In this document: one piece after another, positions 1 through 5,665 of the stretch
Position numbering within the stretch: position 1 is the first letter of the stretch
How the letters are laid out: each line of letters begins with the position of its first letter
Assembly (NCBI GenBank): GCA_023433855.1
Contig: JAEYTV010000012.1
Span: 1-5,970 of the forward strand
Origin: Pseudomonadota bacterium
Lineage (GTDB): Bacteria > Pseudomonadota > Alphaproteobacteria > Rhizobiales > Rhizobiaceae
Direction of reading: 5' to 3'
Length of the DNA: 5,970 nt
Notes under the pieces: model-generated
The model's input: only the letters and a program-made list of their open reading frames with translations
The model's database searches: none
What the model was told of the DNA's origin: nothing
Made by a program: the position numbers and the translations under genes

Positions 1-1267
1 TCTCGTGATAGGCGACGATCTCGCGCTCCTTCGGATTGAGCAGGCGGTTGCGCTTCTCGAGGCCCGCCACAATGCGCTCGATAGCGTTGGTGAAATCGTT
101 CATGGTAACGGCGTCGGCATTTCGCCGGGTGGCCAGCAACGTCGCTTCATTCACCAGGTTGGCGAGATCTGCACCGGTAAACCCGGGGGTCAGCGCGGCG
201 ATCTGCTCGACATCGACGTCTTGTGCAAGCTTCGCCTTCCTCAGGTGGACGTTGAGTATCTGCACACGGCCGGGTGTGTCGGGACGATCGACGAGGACCT
301 GGCGGTCGAACCGTCCAGCCCGCAACAGGGCGGGATCAAGGATCTCCGGCCGATTGGTGGCGGCAAGCAGCACCAGGCCTGTCGATGAATCGAAACCGTC
401 GAGCTCCACCAGCAGCTGATTGAGGGTCTGTTCCTTCTCGTCATGCCCCCCCGCCATGGGCCCTATGCCGCGAGCACGTCCCAGTGCGTCGAGTTCATCG
501 ATGAAGATGATCGCAGGTGCCCTCGCCCGCGCCTGTTCGAAGAGGTCGCGGACACGGGCGGCGCCCACACCTACAAACATCTCGACAAATTCCGACCCCG
601 AGATGGAAAAGAAGGGAACACCCGCCTCTCCGGCAACGGCTCGGGCCAGAAGGGTCTTGCCCGTCCCGGGAGGGCCGACCAGCAGCACGCCCTTCGGCAT
701 CCGACCGCCAAGCCTGCCGTGACCTACCGGGTCCTTCAGGAAATCGACGATCTCCTTCAGTTCGTCCTTGGCCTCGTCCACACCCGCCACGTCCGCGAAG
801 GTGACACCAGTATCCGACTGGACGTAGATTTTGGCGCGGCTCTTGCCGATCTGCATCAGACCTCCGCCCACGCCACCGGCGGCCATGCGGCGCATCAGAA
901 AGATCCAGATGCCGGCAAACAGCGCGACCGGGACCACCCAGGAGAGCAGGTCACGAAGGAAAGTGCTTTCGATCTGACCGGTCACCACCACTCCATGCTG
1001 CTGAAGTTGCTGCGCGAGATCCGGCTGCACGCGCGTGGTGATGAAATAGGGACGCTCGTTCTGCGGCTCCTTGTACCGGCCCTGGATATACTGGTCCGAA
1101 ACAGCCACCTCGGCGATCTTCCCATCCCGTACATCCGCGTCGAACTGGCTGTAAGGAATACGGGCAACCTGAGTGGCTGTGGTGAAGAAATACTGAAACA
1201 GCAGCAGCGCAAGAAACGCAGCTACCCAGTACCACACCTGAAACTGTGTCTTCTTGTTCATCGGCAT
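1..1267 (-). CDS. ftsH: Accessory-type FtsH ATP-dependent zinc metalloprotease (3' end beyond window)
   Basis: Membrane-anchored AAA+ protease that extracts and degrades membrane and misfolded proteins, acting as a hexamer with its catalytic part in the cytoplasm. The first 422 residues are present. I see an N-terminal membrane segment (about 12-28), a short periplasmic domain (29-106), and a second membrane segment (about 107-125). The AAA+ domain follows, with Walker A GPPGTGKT (198-205), pore loop around FVGVG (231-235), Walker B IIFIDE (253-258), and the second region of homology from TNRP (304) to the arginine fingers R316 and R319. The window stops at ...AYHE, the start of the HExGH zinc motif, so the protease domain is not visible. 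The start at 1267 (MPMNKK) is preferred over the ATG at 1261 because TGAGGAG lies 8 nt upstream. The N-terminus and the [13 protein letters not shown] region recall the extra FtsH copies of heat/stress-tolerance islands rather than housekeeping FtsH. It is divergent from the DUF4142 gene. Family certain; accessory subclass likely. Confidence 0.96.
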   Translation of the reverse strand, partial: MPMNKKTQFQVWYWVAAFLALLLFQYFFTTATQVARIPYSQFDADVRDGKIAEVAVSDQYIQGRYKEPQNERPYFITTRVQPDLAQQLQQHGVVVTGQIESTFLRDLLSWVVPVALFAGIWIFLMRRMAAGGVGGGLMQIGKSRAKIYVQSDTGVTFADVAGVDEAKDELKEIVDFLKDPVGHGRLGGRMPKGVLLVGPPGTGKTLLARAVAGEAGVPFFSISGSEFVEMFVGVGAARVRDLFEQARARAPAIIFIDELDALGRARGIGPMAGGHDEKEQTLNQLLVELDGFDSSTGLVLLAATNRPEILDPALLRAGRFDRQVLVDRPDTPGRVQILNVHLRKAKLAQDVDVEQIAALTPGFTGADLANLVNEATLLATRRNADAVTMNDFTNAIERIVAGLEKRNRLLNPKEREIVAYHE

Positions 1268-1275
1268 GAGTGCTG

Positions 1276-1282
1276 CTCCTCA
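1276..1282 (-). promoter_or_regulatory. Shine-Dalgarno of ftsH that decides its start
   Basis: Read on the minus strand this is TGAGGAG, 8 nt before the ATG at 1267. The second in-frame ATG, two codons later at 1261, would have a 14-nt spacing, so the upstream ATG is the better start. Confidence 0.75.
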
Positions 1283-1327
1283 GGTCTGCCGCTTCCGGAT
1301 TGCAAGCTTCTATTCCAATCTAGGAAC

Positions 1328-1339
1328 AACGGGTCCGTT
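1328..1339. promoter_or_regulatory. 12-bp palindrome AACGG-GT-CCGTT upstream of ftsH
   Basis: Perfect 5-bp arms around a 2-nt centre, about 60 nt upstream of the ftsH start. The size and place would suit an operator for a dimeric regulator near the ftsH promoter. A repeat this short can occur by chance in GC-rich DNA, so the call is tentative. Confidence 0.25.
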
Positions 1340-1355
1340 TATCCATAAGCGTCAC

Positions 1356-1422
1356 GCAGCTGGGACCGCGATAAGCTGCGATGGTATCAAAGCCGCATGC
1401 TTCGCGCATCACGAAGCAGCTT
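1356..1422. repeat. Alternative hairpins built from three GCAGCT/AGCTGC copies
   Basis: GCAGCT (1356-1361) can pair with AGCTGC (1374-1379) across a 12-nt loop. Alternatively AAGCTGC-GATG (1373-1383) can pair with CATC (1407-1410) and GCAGCTT (1416-1422), leaving a 5-nt bulge. GCTTCG (1399-1404) and CGAAGC (1412-1417) form a third, competing hairpin. No T-run follows on the plus strand, so it does not look like an ordinary intrinsic terminator. It might be a structured leader, a small RNA segment, or chance. Confidence 0.3.
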
Positions 1423-1550
1423 CTCGGCAACGCCGTCATCCGGGTATGCGGGCCCCGGCGGAAGCGATGTCCCTTCCATTCTGCCTCGGAAGCGACCCGG
1501 CCACCGATGGCAGGGAAGGACGGATAGAAGCCGCGACGCGCGAGGCGCTT

Positions 1551-1575
1551 GGAACAAGGGGCGGCGGCGGCAGTT
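1551..1575 (+). promoter_or_regulatory. EcfG/RpoE2-type general-stress promoter of the DUF4142 gene
   Basis: GGAAC at 1551-1555 is followed after 16 nt by AGTT at 1572-1575. The alphaproteobacterial general-stress sigma factors of the EcfG family recognise GGAAC-N16-18-CGTT (RpoE2 form GGAAC-N18-19-TT), and only one -10 base differs here. Transcription would start around 1582, giving a leader of about 20 nt with the AGGAG site (1591-1595) inside it, which is a sensible layout. It implies general-stress control of the secreted DUF4142 protein, provided the host is an alphaproteobacterium. Confidence 0.6.
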
Positions 1576-1601
1576 CGGGGCCAAGCAAAAAGGAGACTCC
1601 C

Positions 1602-2129
1602 ATGAAGATCATTACCCTGTCTGCAGCCGTGCTTCTGGTTGCCACATCTGCCCTCGCCCAGTCGGCTGCCGAAAAATCCGGTGTCAACTCTGCCCTCGGC
1701 GTTGCGCCGAAGACAGAAGACTTCGTGACTGAGGCAGCGGCAAGCGACATGTTTGAGATCGAGTCGAGCAAGCTTGCGGCCGACCGGGCGGATCCCGCGA
1801 CCAAGGCATTCGCTCAGCAGATGATTCAGGATCATCAGAAGACCAGCAACGAACTCAAGCAACTGGTCGAAAGCGGCAAGGTCAAGGCGACCATCCCCAC
1901 CTCAATGCCGGCGGCAAAGCAGGAGATGATTGGCGAGCTCCAGGAATTGCAGGGAGAAGAATTCACCGAGCAGTACCAAGACGATCAGGTTGAGGCACAC
2001 GAGGAGGCGGTTGATCTCTTCCAGCGTTATGCCGAGGGAGGAGACAATCCCGACCTGAAGGCATGGGCCGCAAAGACGGCACCTGCTCTGGAGCATCATC
2101 TTCAGATGGCGAATGAACTGAACAAATAG
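1602..2129 (+). CDS. Secreted DUF4142 (ferritin-like, COG3652) protein
   Basis: A 175-residue exported protein of the DUF4142 family, whose members are helical, ferritin-like, and mostly of unknown function. Residues 1-19 form a signal peptide (MKII, a hydrophobic stretch, then ALA before Q20). No lipobox cysteine is present, so a soluble periplasmic protein is expected. The mature part is largely helical and acidic. It carries the family pattern: TEAAASDMFEIESS (43-56), a QMIQDH segment ending at H78, QVEAHEEAVDLF (129-140, with H133), and a C-terminal ALEHHLQMA helix (162-170). The conserved Glu/His positions could bind metal, but this is not established for the family. The start is fixed by AGGAG at 1591-1595, 6 nt before the ATG, and by the signal peptide. 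An EcfG-like promoter lies just upstream and hairpins follow the stop. Function in stress is inferred from the promoter and neighbours only. Confidence 0.92.
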   Translation: MKIITLSAAVLLVATSALAQSAAEKSGVNSALGVAPKTEDFVTEAAASDMFEIESSKLAADRADPATKAFAQQMIQDHQKTSNELKQLVESGKVKATIPTSMPAAKQEMIGELQELQGEEFTEQYQDDQVEAHEEAVDLFQRYAEGGDNPDLKAWAAKTAPALEHHLQMANELNK

Positions 2130-2130
2130 T

Positions 2131-2147
2131 CGATCGTGCCACGATCG
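2131..2147 (+). repeat. Perfect hairpin CGATCGT-GCC-ACGATCG right after the DUF4142 stop
   Basis: A 7-bp perfect stem with a 3-nt loop starts one base after the stop codon. No T-run follows, so alone it is more likely an mRNA 3'-end stabiliser or part of a two-hairpin terminator with the stem at 2162-2191. Confidence 0.45.
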
Positions 2148-2161
2148 CCAGTTGTTCCGAC

Positions 2162-2191
2162 GCCCCGGAGTTGCCTAACGCATTCCGGGGC
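2162..2191 (+). terminator. Probable intrinsic terminator of the DUF4142 transcript
   Basis: GCCCCGGA (2162-2169) pairs perfectly with TCCGGGGC (2184-2191) around a 14-nt loop. It is followed by CTCTACGTTTG, which is only moderately T-rich. Its place 32 nt after the stop codon fits a terminator. It also argues that the downstream transporter gene does not start as far upstream as its open frame allows. Confidence 0.55.
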
Positions 2192-2287
2192 TCTACGTTT
2201 GTGGCAGCAAGCTGCACATCGGATGTGGTTGGCGCACGCGGACTGTCGGCGCAAAGGTGGCTGTCCATCCGAAGCGAAAGAGACCGC

Positions 2288-3346
2288 ATGCCATTTCAGC
2301 GTATCAGTTTCTACGTGCTTCTCGTCCTGGTGACGATAGCGTTCGTCGCGGTCATCCTTCCATTCTACTCTGCCGTCTTCTGGGCCACCGTCCTGGCCAT
2401 CGTCTTTTTCCCCCTTCATGCCAGGCTTGAACGGGCACTGGGTCAGCGGCGCAACATCGCGGCGGCGCTTTCGGTGCTGATCTGTCTCTGCCTCGTCATC
2501 ATTCCGGGGCTGATCATCGGCAGCTCCCTCGTTCAGCAGGGGAACCAGCTCTATCAGCGCATCGACAACGGCGAGATAGACGTGCGCCGCGTCCTGCAAC
2601 AGCTGCAGGAGAGCCTGCCGCTGTTTGCCCAAAACTGGCTGCGTTTCATCGATGAGAACGGCCTGGGCGAGTTGAGGCAGCGGATTTCCGGCGCCTTGAT
2701 GCAGGGTGGCGGTTTCTTCGCCCAACGCGCACTCACATTGGGGCAGAACACGCTCGAGTTCTTTATTGCCTTCGGAGTGATGCTGTATCTGCTGTTTTTC
2801 TTTTTCCGGGATGGCAGGTCGCTCGCCGGCACAGTCAATCGCGCACTTCCCTTGAGCGACGCACATACGCGTCGGTTTGCCTCGAAGTTCACCTCGGTCA
2901 TACGCGCAACCGTCAGAGGCAACGTCATCATCGCCATCATACAGGGGGCGATCGGCGGCATCGCCTTCTGGGCACTCGGCGTGGAACCGGCTCTTCTCTG
3001 GGGTGTGCTGATGAGCTTCCTTTCGCTGCTGCCGGCAGTCGGGGCAGCCCTCATCTGGGTGCCGGCCGCAATCTACCTTGGCGTCTCCGGCCTCTGGATC
3101 AAGGCCGTCATCCTGGTTGCGGTCGGAGTTCTGGTGATCGGCCTCGTCGACAATCTGCTGCGGCCCCCTCTGGTGGGCAAGGAGACGAAGATGCCGGACT
3201 ATCTGGTGCTGATTTCCACCATCGGGGGGATCTCACTGATCGGCATCAACGGTTTCGTCATCGGTCCGCTCATTGCAGCGCTGTTCATCTCTGCCTGGGG
3301 CATATTCATCGAAGAGCGGGACAGGTCCGGTATCGAGGAAGGTTAG
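2288..3346 (+). CDS. AI-2E family (PerM/TqsA-type) membrane transporter
   Basis: A 352-residue polytopic inner-membrane protein of the AI-2E transporter family (PF01594). Studied members export quorum-sensing AI-2 (TqsA) or exchange Na+/H+; the substrate here cannot be told. Hydrophobic segments lie near 7-24, 28-43, 57-80, 156-173, 212-230, 235-264, 272-287 and 304-340. A hydrophilic, partly coiled loop (about 81-150) sits between the third and fourth, as is usual. The family signature DNLLRPPLVG is at 288-297, followed by MPDYLVLISTIGG (301-313). The frame stays open upstream to a TTG at 2171, but that stretch contains a terminator-like hairpin and the membrane domain begins right after MPFQRISF, so ATG 2288 is chosen. 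Its ribosome binding site is weak (GAAAGAGA). It may be co-regulated with the DUF4142 gene or have its own promoter, which I cannot identify. The stop overlaps the stop of the convergent monooxygenase remnant. Confidence 0.93.
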   Translation: MPFQRISFYVLLVLVTIAFVAVILPFYSAVFWATVLAIVFFPLHARLERALGQRRNIAAALSVLICLCLVIIPGLIIGSSLVQQGNQLYQRIDNGEIDVRRVLQQLQESLPLFAQNWLRFIDENGLGELRQRISGALMQGGGFFAQRALTLGQNTLEFFIAFGVMLYLLFFFFRDGRSLAGTVNRALPLSDAHTRRFASKFTSVIRATVRGNVIIAIIQGAIGGIAFWALGVEPALLWGVLMSFLSLLPAVGAALIWVPAAIYLGVSGLWIKAVILVAVGVLVIGLVDNLLRPPLVGKETKMPDYLVLISTIGGISLIGINGFVIGPLIAALFISAWGIFIEERDRSGIEEG

Positions 3347-3480
3347 GCGCCCGGGACCGTGCGCCGCCACGCCGTCCCAGGCAACACCTTGCATTGATGA
3401 GCCGGCATGCGCGCCATGACGCAATGTGCTTGCTGCCCACCCCCAGGAAGAAAGGCTCCCAGCTCGATCTGTCTTGTCAT
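3343..3480 (-). pseudogene. Remnant of an LLM-class FMNH2-dependent monooxygenase (5' end, frameshifted and truncated)
   Basis: A 45-codon frame starts 32 nt after the FMN reductase stop, behind a good ribosome binding site (AGAAGG, 8 nt spacing). Its first residues, MTRQIELGAFLPGGGQ, resemble the N-terminus of flavin-dependent monooxygenases of the NtaA/SnaA/SfnG type, which usually continue as QHxAAWRHP. Here the in-frame continuation loses that pattern, but the next frame reads HIASWR. The DNA at the break is GGGC-AGCA-AGCA-CATTGCG; removing one AGCA copy restores GQHIASWR. So a 4-bp tandem duplication most likely broke the gene. Beyond that point I see no family similarity, and the roughly 440-residue body of such an enzyme is absent because the AI-2E gene begins there on the other strand. 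The place directly after an MsuE-type reductase fits a two-component monooxygenase. The alternative is a short unrelated ORF. Confidence 0.55.
3353..3378. repeat. Bulged hairpin in the convergent gap after the AI-2E gene
   Basis: GGGAC-CGTG (3353-3361) pairs with CACG (3368-3371) and GTCCC (3374-3378), leaving a 2-nt bulge. It starts 6 nt after the AI-2E stop and lies inside the monooxygenase remnant. It could serve as a transcription terminator for the transporter, but no T-run follows, so this is weak. Confidence 0.3.
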
Positions 3481-3512
3481 GTTGTGAGCCTTCTTGTGTA
3501 GGGAGAGCTGGG

Positions 3513-4118
3513 TCAGAATGCGACGACAGCGTCGGCCGCGCCGCGCCACCGCTCGATCCGTGCGGAGATCCGGCTTTCCGCTTCAACCGACCTCAGATAC
3601 GGCTCGAATTGTGCGACCGCGCGATCCAGCCTTCCAAGCAAGCCCGGCGCCGCGACCTGACCATCCGCGAAATCCCGCTCCGACGCATATATGCCGGTCG
3701 CAAGCGTCTGGGCCTCAAAGAACGCAAAGAGCGGGCGCAGGTGATGCTCGATCACCAAGGCATGTTTTTCTCCGCCTCCAGTGGCGGCCAGTAGTACTGG
3801 TTTGCCAACCAGCGCGGTCGGATCAATCATGTCAAAGAGATGCTTGAAGAGGCCGGGATAGCTTCCCTTGTAGACGGGCGCCGCTACGATGAGCGCTTTT
3901 GCCTCGATGATATAGTCAATGGCGTCGCGACTTGGCCCGGCAAGCTCGTTGACGTCCCGTGCTGCGGCAAAGTCACGCCCCAACTGCGACAGATCGATCA
4001 CTTTCGAACGTCCGCCATAACGGGCCACGGCACGGGAGACAGCTTCTTCAACCAGGCTGCGGGTACGGGACGGGACGCTGAAACTGCCTGCGAGGCCGAG
4101 AATATCCAGCTTGGACAT
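3513..4118 (-). CDS. msuE: NAD(P)H-dependent FMN reductase, MsuE type
   Basis: A 201-residue flavodoxin-fold enzyme that reduces FMN with NAD(P)H and hands FMNH2 to a partner monooxygenase, typically in use of alkanesulfonates, methanesulfonate or dimethylsulfone as sulfur source. The flavin phosphate loop is GSFSVPSRTR (11-20). The flavin/dimer motif PVYKGSYPGLFKHLFD is at 81-96, GKPVLLAATGGGEKHALVIE at 105-124, and LRPLFAFF at 127-134; together these are characteristic of the MsuE subfamily. Length is near the usual value of about 190. The start has AAGGAAG 6 nt upstream. It lies 142 nt after the FAD/NAD(P)-binding gene on the same strand, with palindromic half-sites between them. The gene after it, which should be the monooxygenase, survives only as a remnant, so this reductase may now serve an enzyme encoded elsewhere or be losing its role. 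Confidence 0.88.
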   Translation of the reverse strand: MSKLDILGLAGSFSVPSRTRSLVEEAVSRAVARYGGRSKVIDLSQLGRDFAAARDVNELAGPSRDAIDYIIEAKALIVAAPVYKGSYPGLFKHLFDMIDPTALVGKPVLLAATGGGEKHALVIEHHLRPLFAFFEAQTLATGIYASERDFADGQVAAPGLLGRLDRAVAQFEPYLRSVEAESRISARIERWRGAADAVVAF

Positions 4119-4135
4119 TGAGCGCTTCCTTCATC

Positions 4136-4170
4136 AGTCTACGATCCAAGTAGACTAATAGCCGATCTAC
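4136..4170. promoter_or_regulatory. Overlapping palindromic operator-like repeats upstream of msuE
   Basis: AGTCTAC (4136-4142), 7 nt, then GTAGACT (4150-4156) form a perfect 21-bp inverted repeat. The GTAGA of its right arm (4150-4154) forms a second 21-bp inverted repeat with TCTAC (4166-4170) across 11 nt. Three half-sites thus alternate in direction within 35 bp, ending 17 bp from the msuE start. TAGAC/GTCTA half-sites are common for TetR-family repressors, but the regulator here is unknown. The place suggests control of msuE separate from the upstream genes. A convincing -35/-10 pair is not visible, although TTGACC lies at 4194-4199 on the minus strand. Confidence 0.5.
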
Positions 4171-4231
4171 TCGTGCGTCCATTTCATAGTTTGGGTCAAA
4201 AAGAGAAGAGGTTTAGCGCCCACCAACGAAA

Positions 4232-4251
4232 GAGAGGACGGGGGATCTCTC
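4232..4251 (-). terminator. Weak hairpin after the FAD/NAD(P)-binding gene
   Basis: On the minus strand GAGAG, a 10-nt loop and CTCTC are followed by TTTCGTTG, 9 nt past the stop codon. The stem is only 5 bp, so it may attenuate rather than end transcription before msuE. Confidence 0.3.
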
Positions 4252-4260
4252 ATTGGCCGT

Positions 4261-5631
4261 TCAAAGCATACCCTGCCGGCTTTGGGAGACCGACAAGCCG
4301 GGCGTCCCCAACAGCAGTTGCGAGAGGCGGGCCGCCTGCTCGCGAATGTCCGGCACCGCCGTGATCTCCCAGTGAGTTCCGCGGGTGACAGGGCCGATGC
4401 CGAAAATCCGAGAAGAGCTCTCACCTCGGGAGTCTACCAAGGCATCATGCTGGTCGAAGTCCAGGCTCAGGTTCAAGCTGTCTGGGCGGGCCAAGCCATT
4501 ATCCAGCAGGAATTGGATCAAACGGTTGGACGTCGGCACCGATAGACGCCGGAACCCCCTGCAGTCGATGGCGCGTGAGGCCTTCAGATAGGCTGGTCCC
4601 TTTTCCCCGGAAGGGCGGTAGGTGACGGTGGTCTCATCCGCAACCTGGTCCGCCTTCCAGAAGTGGCCCTTGACGATCCGCAAGAGACCCGCCGCCTGGG
4701 CCTCGGCGATGCGACTGGCGGAAGAAGGGGGCATCCGGTGGCGGTGCGTATCCCACATGCTGGAAGCGTGACGCAGAAACCTCGATCGACTCTCCTCAGG
4801 AAGATGTCGCCACAGCATCTGGGTGTGAGGACGCAAGCCGTCTATGATGTCCCGCCAGTCTCCTCCTTTCGCCTCGTGCATGAGGATGGTGGAGCGCAGC
4901 CAGTGAAACATATACGCAAAACTGGAACCGATCGGAATGTCAGCCGCCGACAGCTTCAACGGCTTCGTCAACCTGTGGGATTGAGGCAGCAATCCACGCC
5001 TGGACAGTGCGTAGATTGGGCCGGTCTGCCCGGCGTCCAGCAGGGACAGGACCATGTCGACCATTGTGAGACCTGTGCCGACCAGAACGACGGGCCCAGC
5101 CGGATCACGATCCGCGAGCCCGCACCAAGGGTCCTCCAGTCCCGTCTCCCGGGCGTCGTCGCGACAGTAACCGGTCGCCAGAACCGCGAAATGAGACGGA
5201 AGAACGGTGCCATCGGCAAGGATCACCTCCACCCCATGACCATGGACGCGCAGCCCTGTGCATTCCTGTTTGACAATCCGGAGCCGCGGCACCGAAGGTG
5301 CATCGGGTTCGGGCGCGACGAGTTCGCTCAGATAACGCCCGTAAACCTTGCGAGCTACGAACTCCGGACCGTTGCCTTCGCTCAGGCCAGCCCGCTCGAG
5401 CCAGCGGGAGAAGTGATGCGGATCTTCGGGGAAGGCGCTCATGTTGTGAACGCGTGTATTGAGCAGATGACACGACTGTTCTGTCGAGTAGGCAACTCCG
5501 AAACCGACATTGTCGCGCTTCTCGATCATGGTGATCCGCAGGCGCTGCGGGCTCAGCCGGCGTCGAAGCAGATGGGCGGCCGCAAGTGTTCCGCTGGCGC
5601 CGCCTCCGATGATTGACACATGCAGGGTCAT
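4261..5631 (-). CDS. COG4529-type FAD/NAD(P)-binding protein
   Basis: A 456-residue cytoplasmic flavoprotein with two dinucleotide-binding folds, of the FAD-NAD(P)-binding family (PF13454, COG4529), a relative of flavin N-monooxygenases. The exact reaction is unknown. The FAD-binding glycine motif IIGGGASG is at 7-14, E37 ends the second strand of the fold, FGVAY is at 44-48, and NTRVHNMSAF (58-67) is typical of the family. LATGY (151-155) is followed by a second glycine motif, VVLVGTGLTMVD (181-192). The C-terminal part ends with the conserved GPVTRGTHWEITAVPDIREQ segment. ATG 5631 is taken as start because GGGAGG lies 7 nt upstream; the frame opens a little further to a TTG at 5646, but that would overlap the ribosome binding site. 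It follows the Rrf2 regulator by 34 bp, so they very likely share a transcript. Linkage to the FMN reductase suggests flavin redox or sulfur metabolism. Confidence 0.88.
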   Translation of the reverse strand: MTLHVSIIGGGASGTLAAAHLLRRRLSPQRLRITMIEKRDNVGFGVAYSTEQSCHLLNTRVHNMSAFPEDPHHFSRWLERAGLSEGNGPEFVARKVYGRYLSELVAPEPDAPSVPRLRIVKQECTGLRVHGHGVEVILADGTVLPSHFAVLATGYCRDDARETGLEDPWCGLADRDPAGPVVLVGTGLTMVDMVLSLLDAGQTGPIYALSRRGLLPQSHRLTKPLKLSAADIPIGSSFAYMFHWLRSTILMHEAKGGDWRDIIDGLRPHTQMLWRHLPEESRSRFLRHASSMWDTHRHRMPPSSASRIAEAQAAGLLRIVKGHFWKADQVADETTVTYRPSGEKGPAYLKASRAIDCRGFRRLSVPTSNRLIQFLLDNGLARPDSLNLSLDFDQHDALVDSRGESSSRIFGIGPVTRGTHWEITAVPDIREQAARLSQLLLGTPGLSVSQSRQGML

Positions 5632-5638
5632 CGGAATG

Positions 5639-5644
5639 CCTCCC
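5639..5644 (-). promoter_or_regulatory. Shine-Dalgarno GGGAGG of the FAD/NAD(P)-binding gene
   Basis: GGGAGG on the minus strand, 7 nt before ATG 5631. It falls within the codons that a TTG start at 5646 would use, which rules in favour of the ATG. Confidence 0.75.
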
Positions 5645-5665
5645 AACTCGTAGGATCGTGCAAGA

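Larger units (their letters stand above)
1268..1601. other. Divergent intergenic region between ftsH and the DUF4142 gene
   Basis: This 334-bp stretch separates two divergently read genes and must hold the promoters of both. It contains the ftsH Shine-Dalgarno (1276-1282, minus strand), a 12-bp palindrome at 1328-1339, alternative hairpins at 1356-1422, a direct repeat of GGAAGCGA (1460-1467 and 1488-1495), and the EcfG-like promoter at 1551-1575. The plus-strand frame of the DUF4142 gene stays open through most of it, but the signal peptide and ribosome binding site show that the gene starts at 1602. I recognise no other protein in it, and no clear sigma-70 or heat-shock promoter for ftsH. 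Confidence 0.7.

Noticed and set aside
443..1348. Plus-strand ORF of 301 codons opposite ftsH
   Set aside because: It lies antisense to an unmistakable FtsH, has no recognisable domain or ribosome binding site, and is a frame shadow of GC-rich coding DNA.
1254..1601. N-terminal extension of the DUF4142 frame
   Set aside because: The extension overlaps the ftsH start region, lacks family similarity, and would bury the signal peptide and the AGGAG site at 1591.
2102..2866. Minus-strand ORF of 254 codons opposite the AI-2E gene
   Set aside because: Antisense to a clear transporter; hydrophilic, low-complexity translation with no domain.
3233..3586. Minus-strand ORF spanning the AI-2E 3' end and msuE 3' end
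   Set aside because: It overlaps both neighbouring genes in another frame. I considered it as a continuation of the monooxygenase remnant, but beyond WR it shows no family pattern.
4663..5616. Plus-strand ORF of 317 codons opposite the FAD/NAD(P)-binding gene
   Set aside because: Antisense to a well-supported flavoprotein; its composition (many Gln, Arg, His) is typical of a shadow frame and no motif is visible.
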